Below are positions 25,530 through 38,157 of a DNA stretch of 64,000 nt, piece by piece; position 1 is the first letter of the stretch; each line of letters starts with the position of its first letter. This stretch comes from Lanius collurio (taxonomy: Eukaryota > Chordata > Aves > Passeriformes > Laniidae): NCBI GenBank assembly GCA_020086605.1, contig JACBWW010000007.1, positions 19,537,752-19,601,751 of the forward strand. The letters run 5' to 3'. The position numbers and the translations under genes are program-made. The notes beneath the pieces are model-generated. The model ran no database searches. It saw only the letters and a program-made list of their open reading frames with translations, and was not told the DNA's origin.

Positions 25530-26207
25530 GTGCTTTGTTGGGGATGCTGGTGGATGTGAGGCTGAACATGAGCCAGCAATGTGCATTTGTAGCCCAGAAA
25601 GCCAACAGTATCCTGGGCTGCATCAAAAAAAAAGTGTGACCAGCAGGTCAAGGGACTTGATCCTGCCCTCTACTCTGCCCTTGTGATTTCCCATCTGGAG
25701 TGCTGCGTCCAGCTCTCTGGTCCTCAGAACAAGAAGGGCATTGACCTGTTGGAGCAAGTCCCAAGTAAGGCCATGAAGATAGTCAGAGGGCTGGAACATC
25801 TATTCTATGAAAACAGGCTGAGGGAGCTGGGGCTGTTCACCCTGGAGAGGAAAAGGCTCTGGAGTGACCTTACTGAGGCCTCCCAGTACCTAAAGGTGGC
25901 CTACAGGAAAGCCAGAGAAGGACTTTTGACAAGGACAAGTAATGATAGGACAAGGGGGAATGGCTTTAAACTGAAAGAAGGCAGGTTTAAATTAGATATT
26001 AGGATGAAATTCTTTGCTGTGGGGTTGGAAAGGCACTGGAACAGGTTGCTCAGAGAAGTTGTGGATGCCTTTTCCCTGGAAGTGTCCAAAGCCAAGTTGG
26101 ATGTGGCTCTGAGCAACCTTGTCTAGTGGAAGGTGCCCAGGCAGGTGGTTTCAAGCAACATGATCTTTAAGGTCCCTGCCAATCCAAACCATTCTCTGAT
26201 TCTATAG
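25530..26207 (+). mobile_element. CR1 LINE 3' fragment
   Basis: Carries the typical CR1 3' region: text corresponding to LNMSQQCAF near 25.56 kb, LRELGLFTLERKRLW near 25.83 kb, and a terminal segment (GGTCCCTGCCAATCCAAACC, then ATTCTCTGATTCTATAG) that matches the CR1 3' end with its ATTCTATG-type octamer remnant. A 147-codon open frame crosses 25683-26126, but it is only the surviving C-terminal CR1 ORF2 reading frame. It is about 680 bp, severely 5'-truncated as is normal for CR1, and in the same + orientation as the copy at 7.6-9.5 kb. It directly follows an LTR tail. Confidence 0.88.
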
Positions 26208-27547
26208 TAATTACCAAAATTGCCAAGGATGCAGCCATTTTGAAAATCACAGTTTTAAACTTCAAGCATGACCTTCATTCCTCACGGGAAGTTAGTCATT
26301 ACCAGGTTTATGAACTTGCATTTAAAGTGCCCTCAAAACTGATGACTTTAAAATACTTCATTTCCTCACCTTTGCTTGCATTCTGAAAGAAAGACAAACA
26401 AAAACAATTACCCTCAATCAGAAATATCAATTCCAGCTCTAGGTCTGAAGTGACAAACTACACAATGGCAAGATTGCCATTTGATATAAATTGATACCAT
26501 TACATCTACTTTAATGAAATACTGCTTTTGTAGCACCAGTCAGATTACTTCTTGCTCTCCTTGCAAAGATTTAAGGTATCATGGCACATATCAGTGTAGT
26601 GCTGTATGAGATTACTGATACTGAACAGCAGACAATAAAGCTGAAAGGGTCAGCGTGATGATGACCCATCACTTTGCAATCTGCTCTGTACATCATTCTC
26701 ACTAATGCCCTGAATAACTTGCTCATGAGACTCTGAAATGTTCTGCTGACTTTTTAAATTCAAAATGATATATTATAAAACATTATAACTTCCCTTCTTT
26801 TGAGAGATAAAAAAGGGAGGGGGAAAGTAAGAGAAAAAAGTGAACATCAAAATGCTTCTGGACAAAGGGAGTTCAGATATACAATGATGAGTCATACATA
26901 CAATTTGCAAACATAAACAAGACATCTGTGCAATACATCATCAGCTAATAGCACAAATTTGATGAAAACATTAAAATAGCTATTAAAAATGGCTTCATAG
27001 GAAAAGGACAGGCATTACTTGACAAAGTAATGATATCAGCATTAACATAAGCTTTCCTGAAAAAAAAGATGACTCTTCACGATGATCTCTAAGCAAAGTC
27101 AATTATTTGAAAGAGTTAATAATAATTTAGTGTTCTGAAGCACTGAAGTCTTGATGTAAATACCACTACTAGAGCATTTCACTATCAATGAATGCTGCCC
27201 TGACTAGAAGTACAGATTTCAGGAACTGCAGCTCAGTGTAGCTGGAAGAATAAATTAAGAAGGACTTCATACTAAAATCAGAGGAAAACCTGTAATTAGA
27301 ACAGTCTTCGAACGTACTTGTTCCACCTTCACTGCTATGACTACCATAAGAATCCATTACCATTGTGTTTCATATTCTTCCTTCCTAATATTTCCTACTA
27401 AAATGGATGTTTTGCCATCTTTTGAAATTACTTTAAAACAAAAGATCATCGGAATGTTAACCATATTTCTTTTTTTTTAAATAAAGCTTACATGTGGTGA
27501 TTTAGATATTTTTACCTTATTCATATAGGGGGTTAAGGTTAGATTAT

Positions 27548-27682
27548 AAAAGGAGGGAGAAGAAGGAGAAAAAGAGGGGAAGATAGGGAAGAAGGGAAAG
27601 ACAAAGAGGAGGAGGAAGAAGAGGCAGAGAAGAAGGAAGAAAGGAAAGAGGACAAGGAAGAGGAGGATGAGAAGGATGAAGG
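27548..27682. repeat. Polypurine (GA-rich) tract
   Basis: About 135 bp almost entirely A and G on the + strand (GGAGGGAGAAGAAGGAGAAA and similar), with rare interruptions. The MYO16 transcript would carry it as polypyrimidine. The open frame on the minus strand (F/L/P/S-rich) is an artefact of composition. Confidence 0.93.
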
Positions 27683-30600
27683 TATGACATTGTACCTCCA
27701 AGCCAGCATGGGACACTGTCTTAACAGGATAAATAACTACTAATAAAGCTTCAGACTGCATAAGCCTAGGTAAAATGAAAGTTTAGACTGGTACAATTTA
27801 AACCATTTTAAAAGATTATTAGATATAGTAAATCATAACATTCTAGTGACTTATATCATCTGGTAACAACACTGTAAGAAATGTCTCTACATACAGCCTT
27901 CATGTTCTCCTTCATGCTATGAAATTTTGTCTGCTCTTCCTTGAGCAGCAACAGAAAGCAGGATGAGATCTCCATGATATAAAACATAAGGGTGGGATAA
28001 CAGAATTAAACCCAGGAAAGACCATCTAGAAACCTGAGAGACAAAACGAAATTCCAAGAAACACTAAGACGAAGTGCAGAAATAAATGCAAGTAACATCA
28101 CACAAGAATTTGGGCTTTCTGAACAACATGGATTTGCCAAAGGAATCCTGCCATTCTCATCTGCTAAATGAAAGGCTCAATTTGCTTATCAGTTCCAATA
28201 ATCCAAAGAGGTTATCCTGAGCTTCAACAGCTCTGAGAGTTTCCTATAAACTGGCAGGGAAAGCTAAAACAGATATCTCATTTAAGGACATGTGTAAATG
28301 GACCTTGCAGTCTCCACTGCTAAGCAATACCCCAGACACAAGAAACATGGGAGATGTGAACCTCAGTTTTTAAGTTAGTATCACATAAATTCTTCCTTGG
28401 GCAAGGAAACTGAAATACAGAGATAACACTGGGTATAGTTCAGCAACTTGGTGAACAACATTAAAGAAGAAAGAGAGAGGAAAAATTAATTTTAATTTCT
28501 AGTTCAATTTAGAGAACATGAAATGTTTATAGAGGAGGACAGTACCAAAAAGAAATTTTCAGAGGGAGTGGAACAGAGCATTTTACTGCCTCATTTTTAC
28601 CTGAACATGCCTGAACAGCTGTATTCTTGTACTTTGCTGAGCTCACCTCATAGGTCTTTGATCACTATAATTACTTTTAAAAATTTATATTCCAAATGGC
28701 TTTTACATGTCTTCATTGAGCACCACGTGAGGTGAATGACACAAAAGTCAGCCAGGATCCATTTTATTAATTGATGTGAAGAGATTAGATTCTAGATATT
28801 AAGCTTGTATAATGAGGCTCTGTTTGTGCCCCAGAGAGTTTCTGAGCCCTATTGTTCTGCACTGGAAAAAGAGCAGACACTTGATACTTTTCTTTTTCCA
28901 TGGCACTGACTAACAAAACCATAATAAATTACTGCTTATACTAATTGGCTTTTTGTATATCTTATTTTAAACTAGACATATTTTACATTAGAATAGTTTT
29001 AAATTAGATATAACTTTAAATAAGATATCAAAACACTAAATATTGGAAAGAAATAGCCATTTGCAGACAGTTCCTAATTCCATGGCTATTTTTACTGTTT
29101 TCTTTCTTCCAGGAAAAAAGATACTTGAGGATACTTTACCTATGTGTACAATTTGGGCTGCAAATTGGAAACTTTAAACCCTTTAAAATTTTGTTTGTGC
29201 CACTGCCTTGACTTAAAAAGCAAAGCTAGAATTTAAAAATATAGTCCACTGAGAACCATTCTGAAGATATTAAGTAAAATACATGGGTGAACTTTTCCAG
29301 GAGTATAAAATGGATGTTACTCAAACTTTTCTATTTTTAAGATAAGGTAAAAACGGATCCCTGTCTCTCTGCTCACAGAGCTTTAGAAATTAAGCCAACA
29401 CTGTAGGTAAATTCAGCAGAAACACTGCATCTGGAGTTGGCAAATCTGTTAAAATCACATATATGATTTCTTAATTATCCTATTTTTACAGGATTTAATA
29501 GCATCTGACCTTATGAATTCTCATTTTTATTATATATTCATTGAGAGTAAGTGTAACAGCTTCCATTTAATAACCAGAATTTCCACACGATTTCTCTTCT
29601 GATCAACAAACTTTGGTGGTTGAGGGGTTCACCTCACAGCTGTCAACTTTTATTTTGGTAAGACAGAAGTAGAACCAGTATATCCAAAAGGATAGCAACA
29701 GAAATAATGACTAATCTTTGTAGCCCAGGAAGATATGCTCTTACAAAACATGACCTTTCTTTAGCTACTCTCCTTAAGCCATTGTAGGTGTTCAAATGCA
29801 ACTCCTAAATATGTTCAAGACAAGCCATATTAATCCCTAATTAGATATCAGTAGAAATTTATTCAAATTCATCCAGTTAAGAATGCACTGCCACTGTCTG
29901 ATTGCTGATAGAATACGCAGGTATTCCACATTCCATCCCTTTGCCACAAATTCCCCTAATACAAACATCCTCTCTGCTTTTAAGCCAGCAAAAAAAGAGT
30001 TTTAATTTTTTAATTAATAACTATTTTTAATACTGATCACATTACCTATATGATAAGGAAGACCAAGAAAGTAAATGCACAAAAACTACAGGGATGGTAA
30101 GGGAGGATAATAATTCCCTATCTATTGGGAATTCGAATTGGGATCACAGCCACAAACTCTCTTTAGAATACTAGAAACACCAGTTTGATGGCAAAGGAAA
30201 TAAAATTTGAAAGGTGAAAAGCTCTATCAGATTCAGAACTGTAAGCCTATATGGAAATATGACAAAATTATTTCTCGTTCCAATCAATGAATAGTAAGAT
30301 AAGACCAGAGCTTGGCTGAACAGCCAACAAGACTAATACAGTTAACAAAACATCCACAAAACTAATGATCTGGTTTCTAAAAATATCCTGTCCAGTTACC
30401 AAGGCAATAAAGTGAGAGCTTTTTAGGAAACTTTTTGAAAGGGCAACTCATAATCTCTGAATTCAGTATTTCTTCTTTACCTGTAGTCTCTTTGCTCAAA
30501 AAACCTATAGCATTAAGAACTGGCAGTACTTTTGAAGTACAGTCTAATAACATATTTTCGGTTCTAAAATTTCATACTTTCAGCCAAGAAAAGAACAAAT

Positions 30601-32430
30601 AGCCACAGTCTTAAATGATTAAAGGGAAAGAATTATCCAAATACACTGAATGTGAATATGAAGGTTAACTTGTCATGGTGAATAAAGAGAAAAATTGACT
30701 CTCATACAAAGGAAGATAAGCTATGGCCTGTGTGGCACAGATGACTACTATTAAAATCTTCACAATGCTGATAGCCTTTTACAATATTGCTGGACCAAGA
30801 GCTCTGTGTTTCTATTTGGACACAAATCTAAAAATTCAGTAGTATGGAGAGATTGCATGCAGAGTGATTACCGCTAACTTCTGAACAGAGTCAACATATA
30901 TTCACAGGGAATATTATAAAATGAACTTAATTTTTGGTGACATCATGCTAGCCCCATCACTGTTTAATTCATTTTATGTATAACAATAAAATTATTATGA
31001 CCTGGTGCAAATATGTAAAAATGGCAGGGGCTCAGCTGCAAAAAAACTGAAAAAGTAATTTATTGTGGAGGAAAGGAGATAAGGATGCAGAATAACAAAA
31101 CTAGAACACTTTAAAATAATAGCATAAATGTTGCTGGCATCATATTGTTACGGTTTTTGCTATTCTTGTTTTACTCTTGTTATTGCAAATAAATATTTAT
31201 TGTGACACACCAGATGTCCTCTAGACTTTTATGTAAAAATTTATCTTTGGGAGGTACTTGAAGGTGTGGATGAAAAAGACTGAAATGATATTTTTCACAA
31301 AACTTCTCAAAATTAAGAAAATATACCAGACTTGTGCCTATACTGTTAAAGTGCCATTCTCTGGCACTGAAAATTACCTTTTTACACATGGTTAATTTCC
31401 TTTACCCTCCAAAAGAGAGCAGCAACCTCCATATTGCCCACCAGGATTAATCCTAGGCCTGTGGTAAATTCCAGCCTGCATCTGGGAATTGCAGTAAAAA
31501 AGGCTGGGTGGCAAGCAAGCAAATTTCTGCCAGAAATCACAGTAAGGATCTAACAGTAGAAAAATTTTTGGCACTGTGCTCATGTAACAGTACCTTGAAG
31601 GTCCAGTTCAGTTATATAGAAATGGCTATATAGAGATTGCCCATACAACTTCACAACCTGAAAGCTTTCCCAAATCTCCCATTATGGGCATCTCCTCAAC
31701 CAGCTGGTCCAGCTCAATTCACTCTGGAGGATGAATATTGTGGTAGGACAGAGACAGTCTACTTATGAAAGAGATGGAATTGTAAACTCCTATACTCCTC
31801 ACCTTTTGAATATTTATGGGGAGGAAAAACTTTCTGCCCAAGTAGTAATTTAACATCCACAACCTTTTCCAAGAAGACAAGTGAAAGTCGTGTGTAAGCA
31901 GCTGATATTCTTACACTGTTTTTCAGAAGTAAAGTAGTACAAAGGCCAGGTCATAACTGGTTGATAAATCAATCAAGGAGTAAAACATGCAGAGAGAAGG
32001 AACTTGTGCTAATACTTCTTGGACAAGACAGTCCTCTTTCTTTCTTGAAACTTTTGAGAATGTAAGTGACCCAAAACCCCAATACTGAACTGGGAATGGG
32101 GAGCGGGATTTTGCCTTCAGACAGAAGCAGAATTTTTTGTCTTTTCACATTAATTCAAGATGTCACTGATTTCTAACAACAATAATAAAAATGGAGTTGT
32201 GGTATGAGCATTATTAACTCATGACCATGCTTAAACAAATCCTAGCCTACGAAATACAAATAATAAACCTATGACACCTACACCTAGAAACCTGAAAAAT
32301 TAGACTATTTCTCTTTCACCTTTTTAATTACCTGAAGACAATATGCAATATTTTATATTTTATGAATTTTTTTTAAAAAGTTCTTTTATAATGTCATACT
32401 TTTAAAACATAATAAATTTTGATGATCATT

Positions 32431-32497
32431 TTTATAAATATATTTCTACATACCAATATAAATTTTATAAATTTATAAGTTTATAAATATATTTCTA
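32431..32497. repeat. AT-rich direct repeat
   Basis: An 18-bp unit TTTATAAATATATTTCTA occurs at 32431-32448 and 32480-32497, separated by further TTTATAAATTTATAA palindromic sequence. It lies about 190 bp downstream of exon G in transcription order. Confidence 0.85.
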
Positions 32498-32687
32498 AAG
32501 TTCATGATTCCTTCAATTAAAAAAAAAAACAACAGGCCTCTACCCCTTGCAGGCAGACAAGTTTTTTCTCTGAAAAAAGTCTGAAAGACTCATAAGCAAA
32601 ACAACATTGCAAGCACTACCAGAACACGACAGAAGGCTTTGTACTGTAGGTAAGAGAGAAGGTTTTATGAAACTTGAAAGAGTTTAC

Positions 32688-32893
32688 CTTGACAAGAAGT
32701 CTGAGAAAGAGAGACGTATTGGATACCCATGCCGTATAATTTTGACCATGTCTAGGACACCAATATACTGCAGTTGAGCAGACACATAAAAATTATCAAA
32801 AGTATCTGGTAACTTGGAGTTATTAGGCTTTATACAATGAACAGAATGTGGTGTGCAATTCTGCAGCTTCCCAATAATATCTGCAAGTGATTT
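32688..32893 (-). CDS. MYO16: MYO16 motor exon G: HCIKPNN and SH1/SH2 helices
   Basis: 206 nt: 68 codons plus two nucleotides of an Arg codon. The peptide starts [20 protein letters not shown] and ends SFSDFLS. HCIKPNN aligns with conventional R-C-(I/L)-x-P-N, next to the actin interface. [20 protein letters not shown] aligns with the SH2-SH1 helices. The two reactive cysteines of muscle myosin are replaced, by Tyr in LQYIG and Ile in VKIIRHG. This exon gave the first class XVI identification ([18 protein letters not shown]). The acceptor is TTTTTTCCCCAG and the donor AG|GTAAAC. The split codon AG+G is completed by exon H, 18.9 kb downstream. Confidence 0.97.
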
Positions 32894-33137
32894 CTGGGGA
32901 AAAAAGAAAACAAAGAAACAAACAATCAAACAATTATGACTCATTCTTGTGCAGTAAAGACACATATGCTCTTCCTTTTTAATGTCATCTTCTCAAAAGG
33001 GTTCACCAGATCATGCAAGTGGCTTTCTCAAACATAAGGTTTTTTTTTTCTTCCATTGCAATCTGCAGAGGGTAGTCCTGCCTTTAAAATGTCTGGACAT
33101 TTTTTTGCAAATTTCTCTCCATAAGATGTTCACTGAC
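32894..33137 (-). other. MYO16: MYO16 intron F-G, 244 bp
   Basis: A short intron with donor GTCAGT and a strong pyrimidine-rich acceptor. It contains no repeat. Its small size makes it a useful anchor for the exon pair. Confidence 0.9.
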
Positions 33138-33218
33138 CCTGAGCTGTATTGCCACAGTGGTCGGGCCCCCTCGTTCCAGTCTCTGAAGAAATGAGGATGT
33201 TCCTTTCTTTTTCAGCAG
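33138..33218 (-). CDS. MYO16: MYO16 motor exon F: actin-binding loop 2 side
   Basis: 27 codons, phase 0 at both ends. The peptide starts [17 protein letters not shown] and ends TTVAIQLR. Together with the next exon it forms the segment equivalent to conventional V-x-x-Q-F-(K/R)-x-S-L, where the lower 50-kDa domain meets loop 2. The KKK cluster near the start could interact electrostatically with actin (inference from myosin structure generally). The acceptor is CTTCCACAG and the donor AGG|GTCAGT. It lies only 244 bp upstream of exon G, the shortest intron in the window. Confidence 0.95.
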
Positions 33219-34750
33219 CTGTGGAAGAGAAAACCACACATACAACAATTTTATCTCAAGATGGGCAGTATACCTTTATTGTCATTGTTGCAATTTACTA
33301 AAGGCAAACATTTATACAAACATTGCGCCATAGACAAAGATTGAGTTTCAGAAAGAAATGGGAAAATGGATCAATATCCTCAGGTATTTGCAGAGCCATG
33401 ACTGGTGAATAAGTTTTGATTTCAGAAGCAGCTACATATATTATAAAGATAATATACCTTTTACAAATAACTGGAAAATCAATATCAATATGTTTTGGAA
33501 CTCTGCTGCAGAAGCAGGACCTGTGCATTTAGTATCCTATAGAATCTGCCTAGAAGCAGCATAATTCTGTAACTCTGTAAGAAGATGCCTTATGCTTTTG
33601 GCAGATATTTAAGTGAGTAAATATAAGAGTGAAGATCATTTAAAAAATTCTTGACAGCAAAACAATAACATAAATATTTTAAAAAATATTCTTTCTTGCA
33701 CATATGAACACAGTTAAACTTTTCTTTTTTAACACATTTTCACCCATTAGAGACATAAACTTTCAATAGCTTCCTATTTCATTAGAACCAATGTTACCCT
33801 ATACATCAGAATTGGGAGTGGAGAATGAACATATTTTTCACTGCTCTATTTCCTTCCTTTGAGACTAAAATGGCAATAATCATACTAAAAGTGATCTCAG
33901 AATTTAGGGACTTTTGTTAAACTTTCTACAGAAAAGCTGGCAAAACTACTGCATTCCAGGATTTGGCAAACCTTGTGAGATTTAAACTTCCTTATCAATG
34001 AGAGTTTTTCACCTCTGACTTCTTCATCACCTTTCTTCAGTCCACTTACCCCATAAAAATCCCTTTCTATTGAGTCAGCATGTTCTGGCCTACTCCTTTT
34101 TCAAGTTTTATCAAAAAAGCATACATTTTCTCAGCTTGGCCCTCTCAAGCCATCAAAAATATTGTAGTGCAAGCAATTTTCTACTCACCATGCTAAACAT
34201 TGGACCTCATTTTTATTTCACTTACTAGGATGCAATAAGATTTTAAAGGCAAATTCACCCTCAACTTCAAAACTAAAAAGTAAAAGAGATCTGCTTGCTC
34301 CACTTTTTCTCATAAAAAAAATCCACTAGCATGCCAATGATACTTTTCAGTTAAATTTTACAAAATAACTGAGGAATATAACCAAACTAGAATTTTCTCC
34401 ACCTATGGATAATGCTGTCACCCCTTTCTCTCAATATTTAAACCAATCGTCCAAGATTTGTTTCTTTACTTAGTGGGAGATCCAGCAAAAACATTTTAGA
34501 TGCTAAAATTCCTGCCTGATCTGTGTTACATATGATTTCTCATGGGAAAGAAATAGCTGTGTCAGAATGAGAGAGAGAAAACAAAGGAAAAAGGCAAAGA
34601 CAAAAAACTAACTTAATTAAAACTCTCCAAACTTGGACATCTTCAAACTTCAGCATTGGCCAAGGAAGACTATATCATCAAAACTGTACCTCTCTATTAC
34701 CCTCTAATAAATAGCTTTACATTGGAATATCTTGTACCTCAAATCTACAG

Positions 34751-34788
<38 letters not shown>
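34751..34788. repeat. Poly-A run, 38 nt
   Basis: Homopolymer A, preceded 45 bp upstream by AATAAA (about 34706). It may be a simple homopolymer or the tail of an old retrocopy; I recognise no gene in the preceding sequence. Confidence 0.9.
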
Positions 34789-34792
<4 letters not shown>

Positions 34793-36089
34793 TTTTGTAA
34801 TCTCTGTTAAGAAGCCAAAATCTCCTCTGAAAAAAATCTCTAAAGACTTCTGCCGTATGAACTCTGAAATATACTAATTCTTCCAAAGTGAGGGGAAGAC
34901 AACAGAGTCAAAATATGTACCAGGAAAAGATTACAGAAAAACAAGGGAGCAAGTGCTGGTATCAGTAAGAGATGTGAGAGTGTCGCTGAAGATATATTTT
35001 ATTTGAAAAGGGGACGTGATTTTCGTAAGTCACAGAGGCTTGAGTTGGTATCCCCAAATTCCTATGATTCCTTATGTGCTCCAAACTTCTGGCCAGCTGA
35101 CAGATCTGTTCATGTTTGTCTTAGAATGAATCCATTGTTGTCTTGGATCCTACCAGGCTAGTGTTAGTTCCAAGAGACAGACTATCCTCACTTGCGCCAG
35201 CATGCTCATCATCAAGAATAGGCTCATTTATGGAAAGGTAAACAGATACGTGGCCATACTTAGAGACATTTATAATTATATAACCTAGCAATTAACTTGG
35301 ATTGCAGTTACAAGATGAAAGAGGAGGGGACTCACAACAAACTCCTACTTAAATTTAACTTCTCCTACTTCCCTCTCCTGAATATGATGGAATCTAGATG
35401 ACTGTCCATTCATAGTACCACATGTACCTTTCATTTTATATTTCTCACTGCCTACAGTGTAATGTATGTTGTGACTCAAATCTCAGAAATAAAAGGAATG
35501 TCAGTCTCTGGTTGATAATTTTTGCCCTAACGTCTCTCCTTGTCCCTCTCCTCTTTTCTATTTTTTTTTTCCTTCTCTTTGTTGCCTTTAAACTCTGGAT
35601 AAACTCCATTAAAAATGCAGTGGTTATGATTTTCCAACATACAAAAATTTTAATTCTAAGCTGATAAGAAAAAGCCCCTTACATTGCATTTCCAATTACA
35701 GTAACAAGATAACAAACCCAACATAATTCCAATCCATCACAGTGTATTTTCAAGTCTATACTGAAAAAAGGGAAGAAATTATTTGGGACAGCACAGTTAC
35801 AGATGTGGGCTTGATCCACAATAGAATTTAAGCACTTACCTACTTCCAGCTCCTGCATTAAGTACCTACTCCAAAAAAAACAAGTGTTGCTTTTTGCCAC
35901 TGGAACAGCTTAGATTCCTAAAGTTCTGCTCCAGTCCTGCAGGGCAGCACAGTACCTTGCTCAAATTAGGGCAACTTAGTATCTACAAACAACGCAGTGT
36001 TCTGTCTCACCTGCACAGCTCTTCCCAGAACCTGTGTTTGAGAAGCCAAGCCATCCTTGTCTGTTGAGGTGGACTCCCCTGGGCCCCCC

Positions 36090-36508
36090 CTGTCTGGGTC
36101 CCTGCCATGTGACTCTGGGTCTGTCTAATGTTCAAGCAGCCCAGGCTCTGATCTGGCTGGTTTTTTATCCCAGCTCTGCCCCTTGTATCCCCTTTCCCCC
36201 TCTCTGTGACAAAACCAAGGGGACACAAAGCCGCATTCTCTTACCCCGGCTGATTCTTGCCCAGGTCAGTGCTCTGTCTCTCGGGACAGAGGGAATAAAT
36301 GACTTAAGATCATAAAGGGGGTTTGAGCAATATTTCTCTTCTCTACTTCTGCTTCTGGTGAGTAGCTATCAACGAGCACTGGCTTAAGTGGGGCTGCACA
36401 GCCCAGGAATATTAAGGCTGTTTGTAAATGGTTTCAGATATTCCAAGGCATAAAGAGGCAAGCTTACCACAGAAATTAGGCAGTGTACAAAGCTATTCAA
36501 TTACCAGA
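36090..36508. repeat. Unnamed dispersed repeat, copy 1
   Basis: About 420 bp sharing long, only moderately diverged stretches with 49601-50031. Examples are ATGTGACTCTG, GACAAAACCAAGGGGACACA, GTGCTCTGTCTCTCGGGACA, GATATTCCAAGGCATAAAGA and CAAAGCTATTCAATTACCAG, in the same order and orientation. Read on the minus strand it has a GGGATAAAAAACC TATA-like box and would start TGGTAATTGAAT, so it may be an LTR in the same direction as MYO16, but I cannot name the family. Confidence 0.8.
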
Positions 36509-37981
36509 CTTGTCGTTGCAGACAGATGAAGGATGAAATTTTTCCCACCTTCCAACTAATGCCTAAAGGTTTACAGCCTTCTCACTGAATCTGAAATTTC
36601 TGACTTCAGATATCGTGCTTCTCAAAGGAATTGAATATGTCTTCTGTCTCTCAAAAGAGTAACTACAGGTTAAAAGCTATTCTGGATATGTCAAAACCAG
36701 TATAATTTCAGCAATCCCAAATGTGCAGTTTAGGTTTGATTAGGCTTCTAACTTACATGTGCTTTTCATACTTCCTCCCATGTATGGGACTAGGATCTTT
36801 TCCACATCCTTAGGAAGCTTCCTCAAGGAAGCTGTTACTACAGTGGAAAGGCACCTAAAGGCACCTTGTAATCCCTCAGCTGTTTGCTAAATATAGCCTT
36901 AAACCAACACCATTCACTCCAACTTAAGCTTTTCCTCTGAGATTACTGCCAAGAACTGTAGTTGGGAATTAGGCTGTTATCAGCAAGGGGACTATAAGGA
37001 AAGTCCCATTGCTATTCTATGGATTTACAAAGCCTTCCACAATGACACATGAGAGCAGGCTCCTTAATCCCGTGACAGAATCAATTTTATGCAGCTGTAT
37101 ACCAAAAATAGAGTTGTAAGATTCAAGAAGCCTAGTGAGGCAGCTGATGTATTGTGAGAAGTGCATGCTTCTTTTCTAGAAGGATGAACTCCAAAGCTCT
37201 GTTATGAATTAACTCAGTAAATCACATTATTTCTCTTCAAGAGATATGTTCCATGTGACACGAACAATTAATTTTCTCATAATCTTCAAAGTTTCCCTCC
37301 TGCTTCCCTCTTTTTTGTTTTTGTTTGTCGTTTGTTAGTGTTTGGCTTATTTTTTTTTAACTTTTTTGTCTTACTTAACTAGCAGGAAAATAGACAAGTT
37401 CAGAAATGAGGAGAGTTTGATTTGGTTTCAAATTGTCTGGGAAAATTTACATATAAGAGATAATTTAAAATAACAATGTTGGCTAAAATTTAAATTTTGA
37501 TCATACAAAACCACACAAAACTGTATTTAGCAAACCAGAAGTCTTCTCAGGTTGATATAATAAGAACATTAAGATTTTATTTTTGCACATTCTATGTCTT
37601 AATTTACTCAACTATTCATCATAAAGTCAGTCAAGGAGACAAAACAAAGAAGTGTTCCAATACAGCTAAAAATTCTTAAGATAGCATTCATTGCTAATAA
37701 ACCCTGGAACCAGGAAATCATGGGATGATTCAGGCTTGAAGGACCTCATGATCTTTTCTGACCTTCTGCTCAAAGAGTCCAAGAAAGAGATTCTTGAATT
37801 AGAATTATTAGTGCTTGTAAATTAGAACCTTTTCTCACTTTTGCTGCTTTAGTGTTGACATAAGTACTAAATTATTTCAACAGCTTAATGACTACAGACA
37901 ATAAAGCAGAGAACAATATGATTTCAGAAATGACAAAGTAATAGAAAAATCTTCAAGGAGCAAAGAATCCTAAATTCCTAC

Positions 37982-38157
37982 CTTGCTGAGTTCAATATAC
38001 TTCTTTGCTTCTCCACTTGCACAGGTTACAGATGTTTTTTTACTGAGCAAGGCTGCTTTACATCCTTTGATTTTAAGGGAATGATATGGAGGAATAAGTG
38101 ATCCAGTTTGTGTCAGTTTGGACTGGAACAATTGATTGATGACCACATTTTCACTAG
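37982..38157 (-). CDS. MYO16: MYO16 motor exon E: lower 50K domain to loop-2 region
   Basis: 176 nt: two nucleotides finishing a Thr codon, then 58 codons, ending phase 0. The peptide begins SENVVINQLFQSKLTQTGSL and ends GEAKKYIELSK. It covers the region between the EKNKD helix and actin-binding loop 2, which varies most between myosin classes. The basic stretch KIKGCKAALLSKK is a plausible actin-contact segment (inference). No stop or frameshift interrupts it. The acceptor is CTATTTTCAG and the donor AAG|GTAGGA. The recalled mammalian MYO16 text is similar (SENVVIN-LFQSKL-QTGSL, then ALLSKK and YLELSK), which is the main reason for the class XVI call here. Confidence 0.95.

Larger units (their letters stand above)
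13781..32687 (-). other. MYO16: MYO16 intron G-H, 18.9 kb
   Basis: The largest complete intron here: donor AG|GTAAAC, acceptor GATTTTTCCAG. It holds the 23.65-24.31 kb LTR, the LTR-tail plus CR1 composite at 25.38-26.21 kb, a polypurine tract near 27.6 kb and an AT-rich repeated block near 32.45 kb. The remaining stretches (13.8-14.69, 15.4-23.65, 26.2-27.5, 27.7-32.4 kb) show nothing I can name. Confidence 0.85.
33219..37981 (-). other. MYO16: MYO16 intron E-F, 4.8 kb
   Basis: Donor AAG|GTAGGA, acceptor CTTCCACAG. It contains the 38-A run at 34.75 kb and the first copy of the unnamed dispersed repeat (about 36.09-36.51 kb). The rest is AT-rich with nothing recognised. Confidence 0.88.

Noticed and set aside
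25683..26126. A 147-codon frame as a host gene
   Set aside because: It is the residual C-terminal CR1 ORF2 reading frame.
31180..31583. Two adjacent minus-strand open frames as extra MYO16 exons
   Set aside because: They show no myosin similarity, and exons G and H already join in phase across this region.
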